Of a stretch of 64,000 bases of DNA, positions 18,079 through 28,101 are shown in pieces. Positions within the stretch are counted from its first letter, which is position 1. Each line of letters opens with the position of its first letter. The notes under the pieces were generated by a model that worked only from the letters and a program-made list of their open reading frames with translations, made no database searches and had not been told where the DNA came from. This DNA is from DASYXT01 sp035934555 (GTDB lineage Bacteria > Verrucomicrobiota > Verrucomicrobiia > Limisphaerales > UBA8199): assembly GCA_035934555.1 (NCBI GenBank), contig DASYXT010000002.1:62001-126000 (forward strand), written 5' to 3'. The position numbers and the translations under genes were made by a program.

Positions 18079-18348
18079 TTAAGCCGCCTTCGCCGCCTCG
18101 CCCTTTTTCCACGTGCGCTTCGGAGCCTTGGTGATCAAGCCCTTCTTGATGGCAGCGGCCGAAACCCGCACGTAGCGCACCTCTCCGTTAATTACCACCT
18201 TCACGCGCTGCAGGTTGGGGAAAAACCGGCGCTTGGTAATGGCCGTGATGTGCGTGCCGATGCCGCCGCTCTTCTTCGATTTGCCGCTGCGCCAAATAAT
18301 GCTGCCCTTCATCGGGCGCTTGCCGGTCATTTCACAAATTCGTGCCAT
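18079..18348 (-). CDS. rpmB: 50S ribosomal protein L28
   Basis: An 89-residue basic protein with the L28 pattern: MARICEMTGKRPMKG at the start, a KSKKSGGIGTHIT loop, RRFFPNLQRVKV, and a final GLITKAPKRTW with a Lys/Ala-rich tail. It is a structural part of the large ribosomal subunit. The ATG at 18348 is supported by family alignment and by AGGA seven bases upstream; the frame is open further upstream but the extra residues are not L28-like. It stands alone, with a terminator downstream and a divergent gene upstream. Confidence 0.95.
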   Translation of the reverse strand: MARICEMTGKRPMKGSIIWRSGKSKKSGGIGTHITAITKRRFFPNLQRVKVVINGEVRYVRVSAAAIKKGLITKAPKRTWKKGEAAKAA

Positions 18349-18530
18349 AACGCTGTCCTGTCGATTCTTTAAAGGAGAGGGAAGATAGCAGCGGGGAACC
18401 GGGTTGCAAGACCTTATTTGCAGCGGAAAAAGCGCACGGCGCACGCAACCTCCCGCCGAGGCTCTTTGGTTCGTGCATTAGAGATACGCATTCTATCCAC
18501 AAGTAAAAGTAAAAAGTAACGTCTTTTGTA

Positions 18531-18558
18531 TTGACGATTTCCGCCACTCTGTCATAGT
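18531..18558 (+). promoter_or_regulatory. candidate sigma-70 promoter for the giant Ig/LamG gene
   Basis: TTGACG (5 of 6) at 18531-18536 is followed after 16 bases by CATAGT (4 of 6) at 18553-18558. The implied leader to the start at 18662 is about 95 bases. It sits in the 313-base divergent region between rpmB and the giant gene, in a more AT-rich patch (18490-18535). Confidence 0.4.
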
Positions 18559-18651
18559 GCGCCCTAATTGTTTCCGGCTGTTGTCCGGCAGTAGAAGTTA
18601 TACAAATGTTAGTCAGAAAATCGCCATGGATGCAAACCCTCATAAATCCCG

Positions 18652-18656
18652 AAGGA
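18652..18656 (+). promoter_or_regulatory. Shine-Dalgarno deciding the start at 18662
   Basis: AAGGA lies five bases before an in-frame GTG at 18662. The alternative ATG at 18626 has no comparable site, and only the GTG start puts a normal short n-region in front of the signal peptide. Confidence 0.5.
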
Positions 18657-18661
18657 TCCCC

Positions 18662-21600
18662 GTGAATATATTAGCTAACCTGAGTAAGACCGCTCTTTCC
18701 GCCGGTCTGCTGCTGGCGTGCGGCCAAAGCGCGCGCTGCATAGACATTTATGCCCCTGTTCCCTTAACCCCGGGCAGTTTCAACGCCGATGTGGTGGTGG
18801 AACGCACGGCGGCGCCTCCGATCGAGAACTACGCGACCGCCTGCCCGGACGGTGGCACCAACCTGACCGGCAACGTCTGGTTTGAACAGGGTTGGTATCC
18901 GGCTTCGCCGGTGCCGGGAACAATCTCGGCCTGGGGCCTGCCGCCGCACAACACCACCTTTACCGCTGAGTACCTGGACGCCAACAACCAACTGCAGGTG
19001 GACGGGAACCACGTGTATAAGATGCCGCCGGATTACACCACCAACAACGCCCTGTTCGTCAGTAAGGGCAACGGCCCAACGGCGGCGACGATCACGATTG
19101 CCAGCCCGGCGCCTTTCGCCGCCCTATCCTTCCTCAACAGCTCCGGCAACGGCGCCGTTCCCATTGACTACCAAGTCAATCACCAGGATGGCACATTCGA
19201 GGTCGGCTCGTTTTCATCGACAGATTGGTTTCATGGCAACGGCGCCGCCCCATTCCCCGTGTGGATGGCGCATTGCTTAATGAGCATCGAGGGCGGCAAC
19301 CTGCAGCAAATCGGCGGCAATAACGGCAGCTTGTACAACAATGATATAACGCTGACCAACACCACCAGCCCGGTGGTGAGCATCACGTTCAGCAATGCGG
19401 GCACCGGCGGGCGGATGAATCTCTTCGGCATCAGCGGCTCGAGTGACGGCGTTGCCTTTACCACGCCGCTGGACCTGACCGGGTTCAACGCGGATATGAT
19501 CATTGAATCCAATGCCCCCAATTTCAGCGTGAATATAGGCGCGTGCACGGCCACGATGGAACGGGGGACCAATTTGTGGGGCCGGGTTTATTTTGAGAAG
19601 GGATTTGGCGGGCAGAACAATTATGGCATGCCCCCGGCGGGGACGACGTTCACCAACGCGGCGGGCGACCACGCCTTTACGCTGGCGCCGAGCTATACGG
19701 CGGCCAATGCGATGGCGGTCTGCAGCAACGGTTGGGGCCCGCCCGGCGGCAGCTTTGTCATCACTGCTCCACGCGCGATCAGCACGCTGGCGTTGCTCGG
19801 CGCTTCCACCTGGGGCCCGAAATACGTCGATGTGACCGTCCACCATCAAGACGGCACAAGCGAAACCTCGCCGCAAGTTCCCATCCCTGATTGGTTTAAT
19901 AGCAACGGAACGATTCCGGGTACCTATCCGGCTGTGCTCGCGCTAGTGGCCGCCGCGGGCTTTGAGACAGATAATAGCGGATTTGACACCGGCAATACCG
20001 CCAATTACCGGCTGTTTGCCATCGATATCCCCATCGGTAATACAGTCAGCCCGGTGACCCGCGTCGATCTGGCCTATAATACTGACCTGAACGTGGGGAA
20101 CAGCCCCAGCGGGGTGACTTTCATTTTCGGCTTGGCCGGCTCGCCCGTTTATCCGCCGCTGAGCAGCAATCCGGCCCTGCCTCTGACGGTCACCGGGTAC
20201 AACGAAGATATGGTCGTTGAACGCACCGCGGTGCTGCACCCGTATGGCCTTTATAACGCCACAACCGCGTCGATGGACGGTGGCACCAACAATAACGGCA
20301 GCACGTGGTATGAAGCTGGCTATTACCGGCAGTTCCCGGCGACAGGGTTGCCTGCGGCTAATTCAATTATACACAGTATGGCCCAGCCCAGCGCCTACCA
20401 GATGCCGGCCAGCTACACGGCCAATAACGCCGCCTATGTGGACGCTGCTCACCCCTCGGCCAATTTGACCCCGGCAACGCCGCTGGCGTACACCGCGCTG
20501 TCAATCCTCAGCTCCGACGCCAACGGCATGGTCACCAACCAGGTGATCATGCAATATGCCGATGGCACGCAGGATACCAACGGCTTCATCTCCCAGGATT
20601 GGTTCAATGCGACACCTTATGCCTTCACGTCGCAGGGCCGCGTCAATCTTGACAGCGCCTCGATCAACAACGACCCCGGACACAACGGGGGCAATCCAAC
20701 GAGCAATCCGCGCCTGTACGAGGCGCAAATCGGCTTGAACAACACCACCAGCCCGTTGACCAATATCGTCCTGAACTACCTAGGCGCTCAAAACGCCACC
20801 AGCGGACGCATGGTCGTCTTTGCCGTCAGCGGCGCCACCGCGCCCTACCCGGTAATTATCCGCAGCACCGCTCAGAACATCTCGACCGGCATGGAAGGAA
20901 CCAACCTGGTGCTCTGGTGCACCACCGCCGGAGGCGCCGAACCCATCACCTACAACTGGCAAGTCCAGAGCAACGGCGTCTGGATGAACCTGGTCGATGG
21001 CGCAGCCGGTGTCTCGGGCTCCACCACCCTTACTAACACCATAGCCACCTATACCGGGTGGATGACTAATGCGGGCTCCCCGATAAACGGCGCTTGCTTG
21101 TTGCGCCTGCAGGCGGCCAATGCTGCCGCGACTGTTTACAGCAGCACGATCACCGTCAACCTGCGTTCGAGCTATCCGGACCTGCCCTCCGCGGGCGACC
21201 CCGTCGCCAACTTCGGCGGTGATGGCCGTAACTTTGATGCCGGCGCCCCTGGAATGATTGACCACCTGGTCGGCACCAGCCCCGATTGCAAAGACCTCGT
21301 TTACTTCGCCACGACCGTCAATCCGGTCAACGTCGGTTTCACCACGACACCCTCGGTGGGCAGTTCGATTGCCCAGGCTATTCGCATTTACACCGCCAAT
21401 GACTCTCAAGGTCGGGATCCGACGAGCGTCGTGCTGGATGGTTCCAATGACGGCGGCAATACCTGGTTCAATGTGCTGCCGCAACAGACCGTGGCTCTCT
21501 CGGCTACCCGCAATACACAGAATCCTTCGCAAACGCCTAATCCGCTCACGCAGCAGATGCAGGAGTTCGATTTCTACACCAACGCCAGTGCCTTCACCAC

Positions 21601-24160
21601 CTACCGGGTTACTTTCCCTACGGTGAATACTCCCTCGGGCAACATGATGCAGGTCGGCGAGGTTGAAATCCTGGGCCGCTCGCTCAACACCGCCGCGCCG
21701 TTCTTCACGGTTCAGCCTCCGCCGGCGGAAAAAGTGTTCGCGGGGGCCTCCCCGACGTTCACGATAGTGGCAGGTGGCGCACCGACGCTGCGCTACCAAT
21801 GGTATAGCAACAACGTTGCCGTCGCCAATGCCACCAGCCCCACCTTCCAGGTGAGTAACGTGCAGTTGGCCAATTCCGGCAACCAATTCTATTGCACGGT
21901 GCGTAACGCCAACGGCTCGATCAATAGCACGACTGTCACGCTCACCGTTGTCCCGCAGCCGACCCAAACTTATCCCTTGGCGGTGCTGGGCGATCATCCG
22001 ATGGCCTTCTATCGTCTGAATGAGGCCGATGATCAGATGGGCAATAATGGCAAGCTGGCCAACGACTACATTGGCGGCTTCTTCGGCACCTACAGCAACA
22101 CCGTGCTGGGCGTGCCAGGCTATAATAGCACCATCGATCCCGACACCGCGGCCCTGTTCGGCCAGTTGGCCACCAGCGATAGCCTGGTGGACAACATCGG
22201 CCTGAGCTTCGCCGCGCCTGCAGGCCAGAGCAAGGCCTTCTCCATCGAAGCCTGGGTGCAAGGCTCCAGTGCGCAAAACACGGATGCCGGCATTATCACC
22301 GTCGGTTACGGCGGATTCGAGCAATTCAACCTGGATTGCGGCGCCGCCGACCCGGCCCACAATTTCCGCTTCTACATTCGCGACGCGTCGGGCAACACGC
22401 ACGGCCCGGATGGGACCAAGTCGCCCAACGACATGCGCTGGCACCACGTTGTCGGCGTCTGTGACGAAGCCAATAGCAACGTCGTGCTCTATGTGGACGG
22501 GCTGCGTGATGGCATTACGAGCGGATTCAACAGTGGCCTGGGTATCCTCAGCCCCACGACGCCGATGACCATCGGTGCGCGGCGCTCCTCGACCACTTCC
22601 AGCCACGACGACCAGTTCCTGGGCAGCATCGACGAAGTCGCCATCTATAGTTATGCCCTCAGCTCAAACCAGGTGCTCACTCATTACTACGCCTCCGAGC
22701 CGCCACCGGTCTTCACCATCCAACCCACCAATACCACTGCCAACGAAAACTCAACGGCGGTGCTTTACTCCTCGGCTTACGGGCCCGGGACTTTGGGTTT
22801 CCAATGGTACCAATCTTCCGACACCGTGACCTTCACCCCCATTGCGGGACAAACGGCCATGAACCTGTCCTTGCCGAATGTGTCCAGCGCTCCCCCGCCC
22901 AGCGGGCCCAACGGCATGTTCTACCAGGTGGTCGTCACCAATAACTACGGCGCCATTACCAGCAGCCTGGTTCAGTTGACCGTCATTGGCGGCGCCCCGA
23001 CGGTGGTTTCTGACCTGCCGTCCTCACAAACGGCTATCGCCGGCAGCACGCTGTCCCTCTCCGTGCAGGTTGCGGGCACCGCGCCCTTCACTTACCAATG
23101 GACATATAACGGCGCGAACCTGTCCGACAACGGCCGGATTTCCGGCAGCCGAACCAGCACGCTCACCATCGCCGCGGTTTCGACTTCTGACGCCGGGGCA
23201 TATCAGGTGCAGATTCTCAACTCGCAATCGGGTGGCACCCCAACCCTGAGTGCCAGCGATACGCTCACAGTCCTGCCGGTGCTTGGACTTAATGGCAACG
23301 GAACGGGCTGGCAGCTCTCCGGCACGGGGCTGAACGCCCAACCGCCTCAACCCCGGATTGGCAACAACGTGCTGACGCTCACCGATAACGGCCAGGGCGA
23401 GAACGCCTGCGCTTATTACAGCACCCCGGTGTATGTCGGGACGCCGTTCATGGCGACCTTTACCTACCAGGTGGTGGGGGGCTTCGCCGGTGGCCAGGCC
23501 GATGGTGCCGCCTTTGTGCTGCAGAACGATCCGCGTGGGCCGGCGGCCTTGGGCGGCGGCGGCGGCACTCTTGGGGTTGGCGGCGTATCCCCCAGCGCTG
23601 AGCTGGAGTTGAACATCTACCCCAACAACTCCTACGGCGGCCAGGGCATCGCCTTCAATGTGGATGGCGGCATCGGCAATTTCGGAGGACAGAATAACAC
23701 CCCGACGGCGCCCGTCGTCCTGGATGCCGGCGACCATATCAACGTAGTACTCACCTACGTGGACAACATCGTGGACGTCACCCTGACCGATGCCGAGACC
23801 CACGCCACCTTCAGCACCAGTTATGATCTCAATCAACTGAGTACGGATCTGCCGACCATTCTCCACGGCACGACCGCTTACGCGGGATTCAGCGGCGCCG
23901 ACGGCGGCGTCGCTTCTTACCAACAGGTCAGCAACTTCCGCTTCGTCTCACTGCCCTCCGTTGAGGTCCACCTCGCGGCCGGCAACACAGCGGTTATCTC
24001 CTGGCCACAGGTCAGTGGGCAATTCACGCTGCAGTCCCGGGCGGACCTGACGACGGGCGCCTGGCAAACCGTCACCACTCCGATCACCGTGGTGAATGGC
24101 CACTCCCAGGTAACCGTCCCAGCCACTGGCGCCCACTTCTACCGGCTGGCGCAACAGTAA
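18662..24160 (+). CDS. giant secreted protein: three-fold novel repeat, F5/8-like, Ig-like, LamG and lectin-like domains
   Basis: About 1832 residues from the GTG at 18662. The start is a signal peptide; LLLAC at about residues 16-20 fits a lipobox, so it may be a lipoprotein. Three copies of an unnamed domain of about 235 residues follow (DVVVERTA near 44, DMIIESNA near 277, DMVVERTA near 515). Each has a DGGTN or ERGTN block followed by W/V-aromatic-E-x-G, and a later DGT...DWF block. Then come an Ig-like stretch, a discoidin-like region (about 850-1010, VVLDGSNDGGNTWFN), an Ig-like domain, a LamG domain (about 1104-1343, opening with MAFYRLNEADD), two Ig-like domains and an L-type-lectin-like region (about 1540-1760). 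The C-terminal domain ends HFYRLAQQ. It probably binds glycans or other surfaces outside the cell; no catalytic motif is seen. Confidence 0.75.
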   Translation: MNILANLSKTALSAGLLLACGQSARCIDIYAPVPLTPGSFNADVVVERTAAPPIENYATACPDGGTNLTGNVWFEQGWYPASPVPGTISAWGLPPHNTTFTAEYLDANNQLQVDGNHVYKMPPDYTTNNALFVSKGNGPTAATITIASPAPFAALSFLNSSGNGAVPIDYQVNHQDGTFEVGSFSSTDWFHGNGAAPFPVWMAHCLMSIEGGNLQQIGGNNGSLYNNDITLTNTTSPVVSITFSNAGTGGRMNLFGISGSSDGVAFTTPLDLTGFNADMIIESNAPNFSVNIGACTATMERGTNLWGRVYFEKGFGGQNNYGMPPAGTTFTNAAGDHAFTLAPSYTAANAMAVCSNGWGPPGGSFVITAPRAISTLALLGASTWGPKYVDVTVHHQDGTSETSPQVPIPDWFNSNGTIPGTYPAVLALVAAAGFETDNSGFDTGNTANYRLFAIDIPIGNTVSPVTRVDLAYNTDLNVGNSPSGVTFIFGLAGSPVYPPLSSNPALPLTVTGYNEDMVVERTAVLHPYGLYNATTASMDGGTNNNGSTWYEAGYYRQFPATGLPAANSIIHSMAQPSAYQMPASYTANNAAYVDAAHPSANLTPATPLAYTALSILSSDANGMVTNQVIMQYADGTQDTNGFISQDWFNATPYAFTSQGRVNLDSASINNDPGHNGGNPTSNPRLYEAQIGLNNTTSPLTNIVLNYLGAQNATSGRMVVFAVSGATAPYPVIIRSTAQNISTGMEGTNLVLWCTTAGGAEPITYNWQVQSNGVWMNLVDGAAGVSGSTTLTNTIATYTGWMTNAGSPINGACLLRLQAANAAATVYSSTITVNLRSSYPDLPSAGDPVANFGGDGRNFDAGAPGMIDHLVGTSPDCKDLVYFATTVNPVNVGFTTTPSVGSSIAQAIRIYTANDSQGRDPTSVVLDGSNDGGNTWFNVLPQQTVALSATRNTQNPSQTPNPLTQQMQEFDFYTNASAFTTYRVTFPTVNTPSGNMMQVGEVEILGRSLNTAAPFFTVQPPPAEKVFAGASPTFTIVAGGAPTLRYQWYSNNVAVANATSPTFQVSNVQLANSGNQFYCTVRNANGSINSTTVTLTVVPQPTQTYPLAVLGDHPMAFYRLNEADDQMGNNGKLANDYIGGFFGTYSNTVLGVPGYNSTIDPDTAALFGQLATSDSLVDNIGLSFAAPAGQSKAFSIEAWVQGSSAQNTDAGIITVGYGGFEQFNLDCGAADPAHNFRFYIRDASGNTHGPDGTKSPNDMRWHHVVGVCDEANSNVVLYVDGLRDGITSGFNSGLGILSPTTPMTIGARRSSTTSSHDDQFLGSIDEVAIYSYALSSNQVLTHYYASEPPPVFTIQPTNTTANENSTAVLYSSAYGPGTLGFQWYQSSDTVTFTPIAGQTAMNLSLPNVSSAPPPSGPNGMFYQVVVTNNYGAITSSLVQLTVIGGAPTVVSDLPSSQTAIAGSTLSLSVQVAGTAPFTYQWTYNGANLSDNGRISGSRTSTLTIAAVSTSDAGAYQVQILNSQSGGTPTLSASDTLTVLPVLGLNGNGTGWQLSGTGLNAQPPQPRIGNNVLTLTDNGQGENACAYYSTPVYVGTPFMATFTYQVVGGFAGGQADGAAFVLQNDPRGPAALGGGGGTLGVGGVSPSAELELNIYPNNSYGGQGIAFNVDGGIGNFGGQNNTPTAPVVLDAGDHINVVLTYVDNIVDVTLTDAETHATFSTSYDLNQLSTDLPTILHGTTAYAGFSGADGGVASYQQVSNFRFVSLPSVEVHLAAGNTAVISWPQVSGQFTLQSRADLTTGAWQTVTTPITVVNGHSQVTVPATGAHFYRLAQQ

Positions 24161-24190
24161 TCTCAGGATTCATTTCCTGCTAACTATGCG

Positions 24191-24219
24191 AAGGCCGGGC
24201 CGTTTGGCCCGGCCTTTTT
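24191..24219 (+). terminator. Rho-independent terminator
   Basis: An 11-base GC-rich stem (24191-24201 with 24206-24216), loop GTTT, is followed directly by a T-run to 24219. It lies 30 bases after the stop codon of the giant gene and is its terminator. Confidence 0.9.
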
Positions 24220-24817
24220 CTCGCAGCGGAGATTCTCTTCGGCGCTTGTTTCTGCTGATTACTGGTTGACGACTTCTCGTGCCGGTTGCTAATTCCTCGG
24301 GTTGACACCCTATAGCCAGCCGACGATTCTTTTGGTAGCAATAATGGCGTTACATGCATCGCGCGACTGAGCAGACCACTTTTAACTCCGTTTCCAGCGG
24401 CCGGTTGGGGCGCTCCTCCAGGTGGACTACACCGGCAGAATCGCAAAACCGGCTGCGAACGACCACTCCCCCAACCCTCGTCACGCACGAAGGGGTCGGA
24501 CTGCGCAGTTGTTACAACGGCTCTGGCCGTCCCCTCAAACGCAAGCAAACCGCGGCCTGCCGCGGTCCAATCCCCGCCCTGCCACCAGCTCAAGCTCAGT
24601 GACAAAGTACTCCTGATTCCTTGGCAGTTTCCGTCACTCTGCGCCATTGGGGGCGCCCGGCTGGCCCAATAGGGTCCACACCCCATTGTGAAACGTGGTC
24701 GGCACGCTAGCTTCCCAAGTTAACTCCGACTGACAGGCCCGTTTGAGGCCCGGGCCGCAGGCCTCCTGGCCGGAGTGGGTTCCGTGGCCTTTTTCGGCAC
24801 AGGCGCTCGATTCACTG
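24220..24817. other. intergenic region before the respiratory operon, no gene recognised
   Basis: Short open frames on both strands here have no recognisable motif and compositions typical of chance. GC-rich runs such as 24735-24775 can form local stems. A TTGACA is seen at 24302-24307 without a good -10 at the right distance. The promoter of the cox operon should lie in this region, but I cannot place it. Confidence 0.4.
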
Positions 24818-25747
24818 ATGCACATCGTTCCAGTCCTTCAACCCGGCTCGCCCCAGGCGCAGGTAATCGTGGGTTTGTTCCGTGCGATCCTGATTGCGTG
24901 CGGTGTCATCATGGCCGTGGTGACCGGAGCAATCGTTTATTCTCTGATGCATTTCCGGAGCCGGCCAGGCACTCCCGAGCCCCGGCAAATTCTGGGCAGC
25001 AAACCACTCGAGATACTCTGGACGGTCGTGCCCATCCTGGTTGTTGTCTGGATGTTCCTGCTCACCGCGCGCGCATCGCGCGAGTCGGACCCCACGCCGG
25101 CCGTACTGGACCCTGACCTGCGGGTCATCGGCCATCAGTGGTGGTGGGAAGCGCTCTACCCAAAGTCCAGCGCTGTCACCGCCAATGAAATCCATATCCC
25201 GACCGGACAGCGGCTGTTGGTCCAAGTGGACAGTGCCGACGTCATTCACGATTTCTGGGTTCCGGAACTCGGCCGCAAAATGGACATGATCCCCGGCCAT
25301 CCCAACTACATCTGGCTCGAAGCCACCGAGCCCGGCACGTACCGGGGCGCTTGCGCCGAATACTGCGGAGCACAACACGCCTGGATGCGCATTATGGTTG
25401 TCGCTGAGCCACCCGGCGCCTTTGATTCGTGGGTCCGGCACCAGGCGCAACCGGCCCCCGATACCGTTTCCAAATATGCGGAGGGGGCCGCGCTGTTCCA
25501 GCAATTGACCTGCGCCAACTGCCATGCCATCCGCGGTTCTTCGGCGACCAATCAATTCGCCCCCGACTTGTCCCATATGGCCGCACGCCAGACCCTGGCC
25601 GCCGGCGTGCTGTCCAACACGCTTCCGAACCTGGTCGGGTGGCTCCGGTCGCCTCAGACGCTCAAGCCCGGTTGCCTCATGCCCAATCTACAACTCACGC
25701 CCCAGCAGGCCTCGGCGCTGGCCGATTACCTCGAATCTCTCAAATGA
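24818..25747 (+). CDS. coxB: cytochrome c oxidase subunit II with C-terminal cytochrome c domain
   Basis: From the ATG at 24818, 309 residues; the frame is open to a TTG at 24743. Two membrane segments (about 15-40 and 60-80) are followed by the periplasmic cupredoxin domain with all CuA ligands: His in VIHDFW, and Cys, Cys, His and Met in CAEYCGAQHAWM. The C-terminal part is a mono-haem cytochrome c (CANCH, with Met in CLMPN as probable sixth ligand), which marks a caa3-type oxidase. It takes electrons from cytochrome c and passes them to subunit I. The stop overlaps the start of the next gene by four bases (ATGA), the first of a series of overlaps through a six-gene operon. Confidence 0.93.
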   Translation: MHIVPVLQPGSPQAQVIVGLFRAILIACGVIMAVVTGAIVYSLMHFRSRPGTPEPRQILGSKPLEILWTVVPILVVVWMFLLTARASRESDPTPAVLDPDLRVIGHQWWWEALYPKSSAVTANEIHIPTGQRLLVQVDSADVIHDFWVPELGRKMDMIPGHPNYIWLEATEPGTYRGACAEYCGAQHAWMRIMVVAEPPGAFDSWVRHQAQPAPDTVSKYAEGAALFQQLTCANCHAIRGSSATNQFAPDLSHMAARQTLAAGVLSNTLPNLVGWLRSPQTLKPGCLMPNLQLTPQQASALADYLESLK

Positions 25748-28101
25748 ACGCGCCGCAACCGCAAGCCTTGCCCTGGCCTGCGCCGGCCGCCTCGAGCGAG
25801 TCCTCGCGACTGTTCAGTTGGGTAACCACTGTGGACCACAAGCGCATCGGCATCCTGTACTTGGGCACCGTCGCAATGTTTTTCCTCGTGGGTGGTGTCG
25901 AAGCGTTGTTGTTGCGCGTGCAGTTAGCTATCCCCCGAAACACGTTCCTCTCGCCCGGAGCCTTCAACCAGATTTTTACCATGCACGGCACCACGATGAT
26001 TTTTCTGGTGGTCATGCCGGGATTGGTCGGGTTTGCCAACTACCTCGTCCCACTGATGATCGGCGCGCGGGACATGGCCTTTCCCCGGCTCAACGCCCTG
26101 AGCTACTGGATGTTTCTCTTTGGCGGCATTCTGCTCAACATCAGCTTTGCCGCCGGCGGCGCGCCGGCCGTCGGTTGGTTCAGCTATGCTCCCTTGAGCG
26201 AGACCCCCTTTTCTTCTACCACCGGTGTGGATTACTGGGTGCTCTCGCTGCTCATCCTGGGCACCGGGTCAATCGCTGCTTCCATCAATCTGATCGCCAC
26301 CATTCTGACCCTCCGCGCGCCCGGCTTGACGATGCGGAAGTTGCCGCTGTTTGTTTGGATGAACTTCGTCAATTCGTTCCTGATCCTGCTGGCGCTGCCC
26401 GCGCTGAATGCGGCGATTATCATGCTGCTGATCGACCGCTTGCTCCAAACCTCCTTTTTCATGGCGGCGCACGGTGGCTCACCGCTGCTCTGGCAGCACT
26501 TCTTTTGGACCTTCGGCCATCCCGAGGTCTATATTATGGCGCTGCCTGCCTTCGGCATGATTTCGGAAGTCATCCCGGTTTTCTCGCGCAAGCCCATTTT
26601 TGGTTATGCCTTTGTGGCCGCCTCAACCGTCGCGATCGCGGTCCTGAGTTTTGGCGTTTGGGCCCACCATATGTTCACAGTCGGGCTGGGGCATACCGCG
26701 GATTTGTTCTTCGCCGCGGCCAGCCTCGCCATCGCCGTGCCGACCGGAGTCAAAATCTTCAATTGGGTCGCGACGCTCTGGGGCGGCTCGTTGCGGCTGA
26801 CCACCCCGATGTTGTTCGCCATCGCCTTCCTGCTGCAGTTTACCATTGGCGGACTCAGCGGCGTCACGTTCGCCACCGTGCCCCTGGACTGGCAATTGAC
26901 CGATACTTATTACGTCGTCGCGCATTTTCATTACGTCCTGTTTGGCGGCACGTTCTTCGCTATTATGGCCGCGACCTATTATTGGTTCCCAAAAATGAGC
27001 GGCCGGATGCTCTCGGAACGAATCGGGAAATGGAATTTCTGGATGGCCGTTGTCGGATTTAACCTCACCTTCTTCGTCCAGCATTTCTTAGGGTTTATGG
27101 GTATGCCCCGCCGCGTGTACACCTATCCGAACCTGCCGTACTGGACCAGCCTCAACATGGCCTCGACCGTTGGCGCATTTATTCTGGGCGCTTCGGCCCT
27201 GGTGCTGCTCGGCAATATTGCCATCAGCTTGCGCCGCGGCGCTCCTGCGGGCGATAACCCCTGGCAGGCCTGGACCCTCGAATGGGCTACCTCTTCCCCG
27301 CCTCCGGAGCATAATTTCGAGCGCGTGCCGCCGATCCGCAGCCGCCGGCCTTTGTGGGATTTGGCGCACCCGGAGAGGCCGGACCCGCCGCTCGATATCG
27401 AAGTTGCGCCTCAAAACACAGGCGTGGCTGCCACCACGTTGCTCCCGGGCTCTCAACCCGGCCCCGCCCCGCTCAACGCCAGCCGCCCCGGCGCCGAGCA
27501 AATCCCAATTCCGCTGCGAAGGCCCTCATCGACCGGCCACCCGCTGCTGGAGAAAAACTTCGTCGCCATCAGTAGTTTCATTCTTTCGGAAGGTTTCTTT
27601 TTCGTGATGCTGATTGCCGCGTTTATCTACTTCGGGATGTCGCTACATTTCGGGCCGATCGCGGCGGCTTCGCTAGCTCGCTTCAAGGCCGCGGTGTATA
27701 GCGTCTTTTTATTCAGCAGCAGCTTCACCGTCTGGCGGGCGGAGATTAGCTTGCGAAAAAACCGTCACACCGCGTTCCGTGCCTGGTGGGGTGCTACCAT
27801 CCTGCTAGGGCTGGTGTTCCTGGCCGGACAGGCACGGGAGTACCTGCACCTGTTCCGGGAGGGCGTCACGCCCAACAGCAGCCTCTTCGCCACGACCTTC
27901 TTCACTCTCACCGGCTTCCATGGGCTGCATGTATCCATCGGCATTATCGCATTGCTCATCGTGCTGGGGCTGGCGTTCGCCGGCGACTTCCGCTCAGGCC
28001 GAACCGAAGCGGTGCGGACCATCGGCCTCTACTGGCACTTCGTGGATGTTGTATGGGTTTTCGTTTTCACCGCGATCTATCTCGCCGGTCCACACTTATG
28101 A
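25744..28101 (+). CDS. coxA: fused cytochrome c oxidase subunits I and III (caa3/aa3 type)
   Basis: 785 residues. Residues about 20-540 are subunit I of the A1 type: MHGTTMIF, GARDMAFPRLN (D-channel Asp), GHPEVYIMALPAFG with the Glu and cross-linking Tyr, WAHHMF for CuB, VPTGVKIF with the K-channel Lys, and VAHFHYVL for haem a and a3. A linker of about 60 Pro-rich residues leads to subunit III (about 595-785, HPLLEKNFVAISSFILSEG, GFHGLHVSIG, YWHFVDVVWVFVF). Such I-III fusions are known in other bacteria. It reduces O2 to water and pumps protons in the inner membrane. It overlaps coxB and ctaG by four bases at each side. Confidence 0.95.
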   Translation: MNAPQPQALPWPAPAASSESSRLFSWVTTVDHKRIGILYLGTVAMFFLVGGVEALLLRVQLAIPRNTFLSPGAFNQIFTMHGTTMIFLVVMPGLVGFANYLVPLMIGARDMAFPRLNALSYWMFLFGGILLNISFAAGGAPAVGWFSYAPLSETPFSSTTGVDYWVLSLLILGTGSIAASINLIATILTLRAPGLTMRKLPLFVWMNFVNSFLILLALPALNAAIIMLLIDRLLQTSFFMAAHGGSPLLWQHFFWTFGHPEVYIMALPAFGMISEVIPVFSRKPIFGYAFVAASTVAIAVLSFGVWAHHMFTVGLGHTADLFFAAASLAIAVPTGVKIFNWVATLWGGSLRLTTPMLFAIAFLLQFTIGGLSGVTFATVPLDWQLTDTYYVVAHFHYVLFGGTFFAIMAATYYWFPKMSGRMLSERIGKWNFWMAVVGFNLTFFVQHFLGFMGMPRRVYTYPNLPYWTSLNMASTVGAFILGASALVLLGNIAISLRRGAPAGDNPWQAWTLEWATSSPPPEHNFERVPPIRSRRPLWDLAHPERPDPPLDIEVAPQNTGVAATTLLPGSQPGPAPLNASRPGAEQIPIPLRRPSSTGHPLLEKNFVAISSFILSEGFFFVMLIAAFIYFGMSLHFGPIAAASLARFKAAVYSVFLFSSSFTVWRAEISLRKNRHTAFRAWWGATILLGLVFLAGQAREYLHLFREGVTPNSSLFATTFFTLTGFHGLHVSIGIIALLIVLGLAFAGDFRSGRTEAVRTIGLYWHFVDVVWVFVFTAIYLAGPHL

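Noticed and set aside
20780..22606. A 608-codon open frame antisense to the giant Ig/LamG gene.
   Set aside because: Same composition artefact; the sense strand encodes clear LamG and Ig-like domains.
24180..24686. A 168-codon minus-strand frame in the intergenic region before coxB.
   Set aside because: It would begin in the promoter region of the cox operon and end inside a terminator; no family features, low-complexity Ser/Arg composition.
26730..26830. Apparent loss of the K-channel lysine in CoxA, from a Thr near TTPMLF.
   Set aside because: The lysine belongs to the TGVK motif a little upstream, and VPTGVKIF is present, so the channel is intact.
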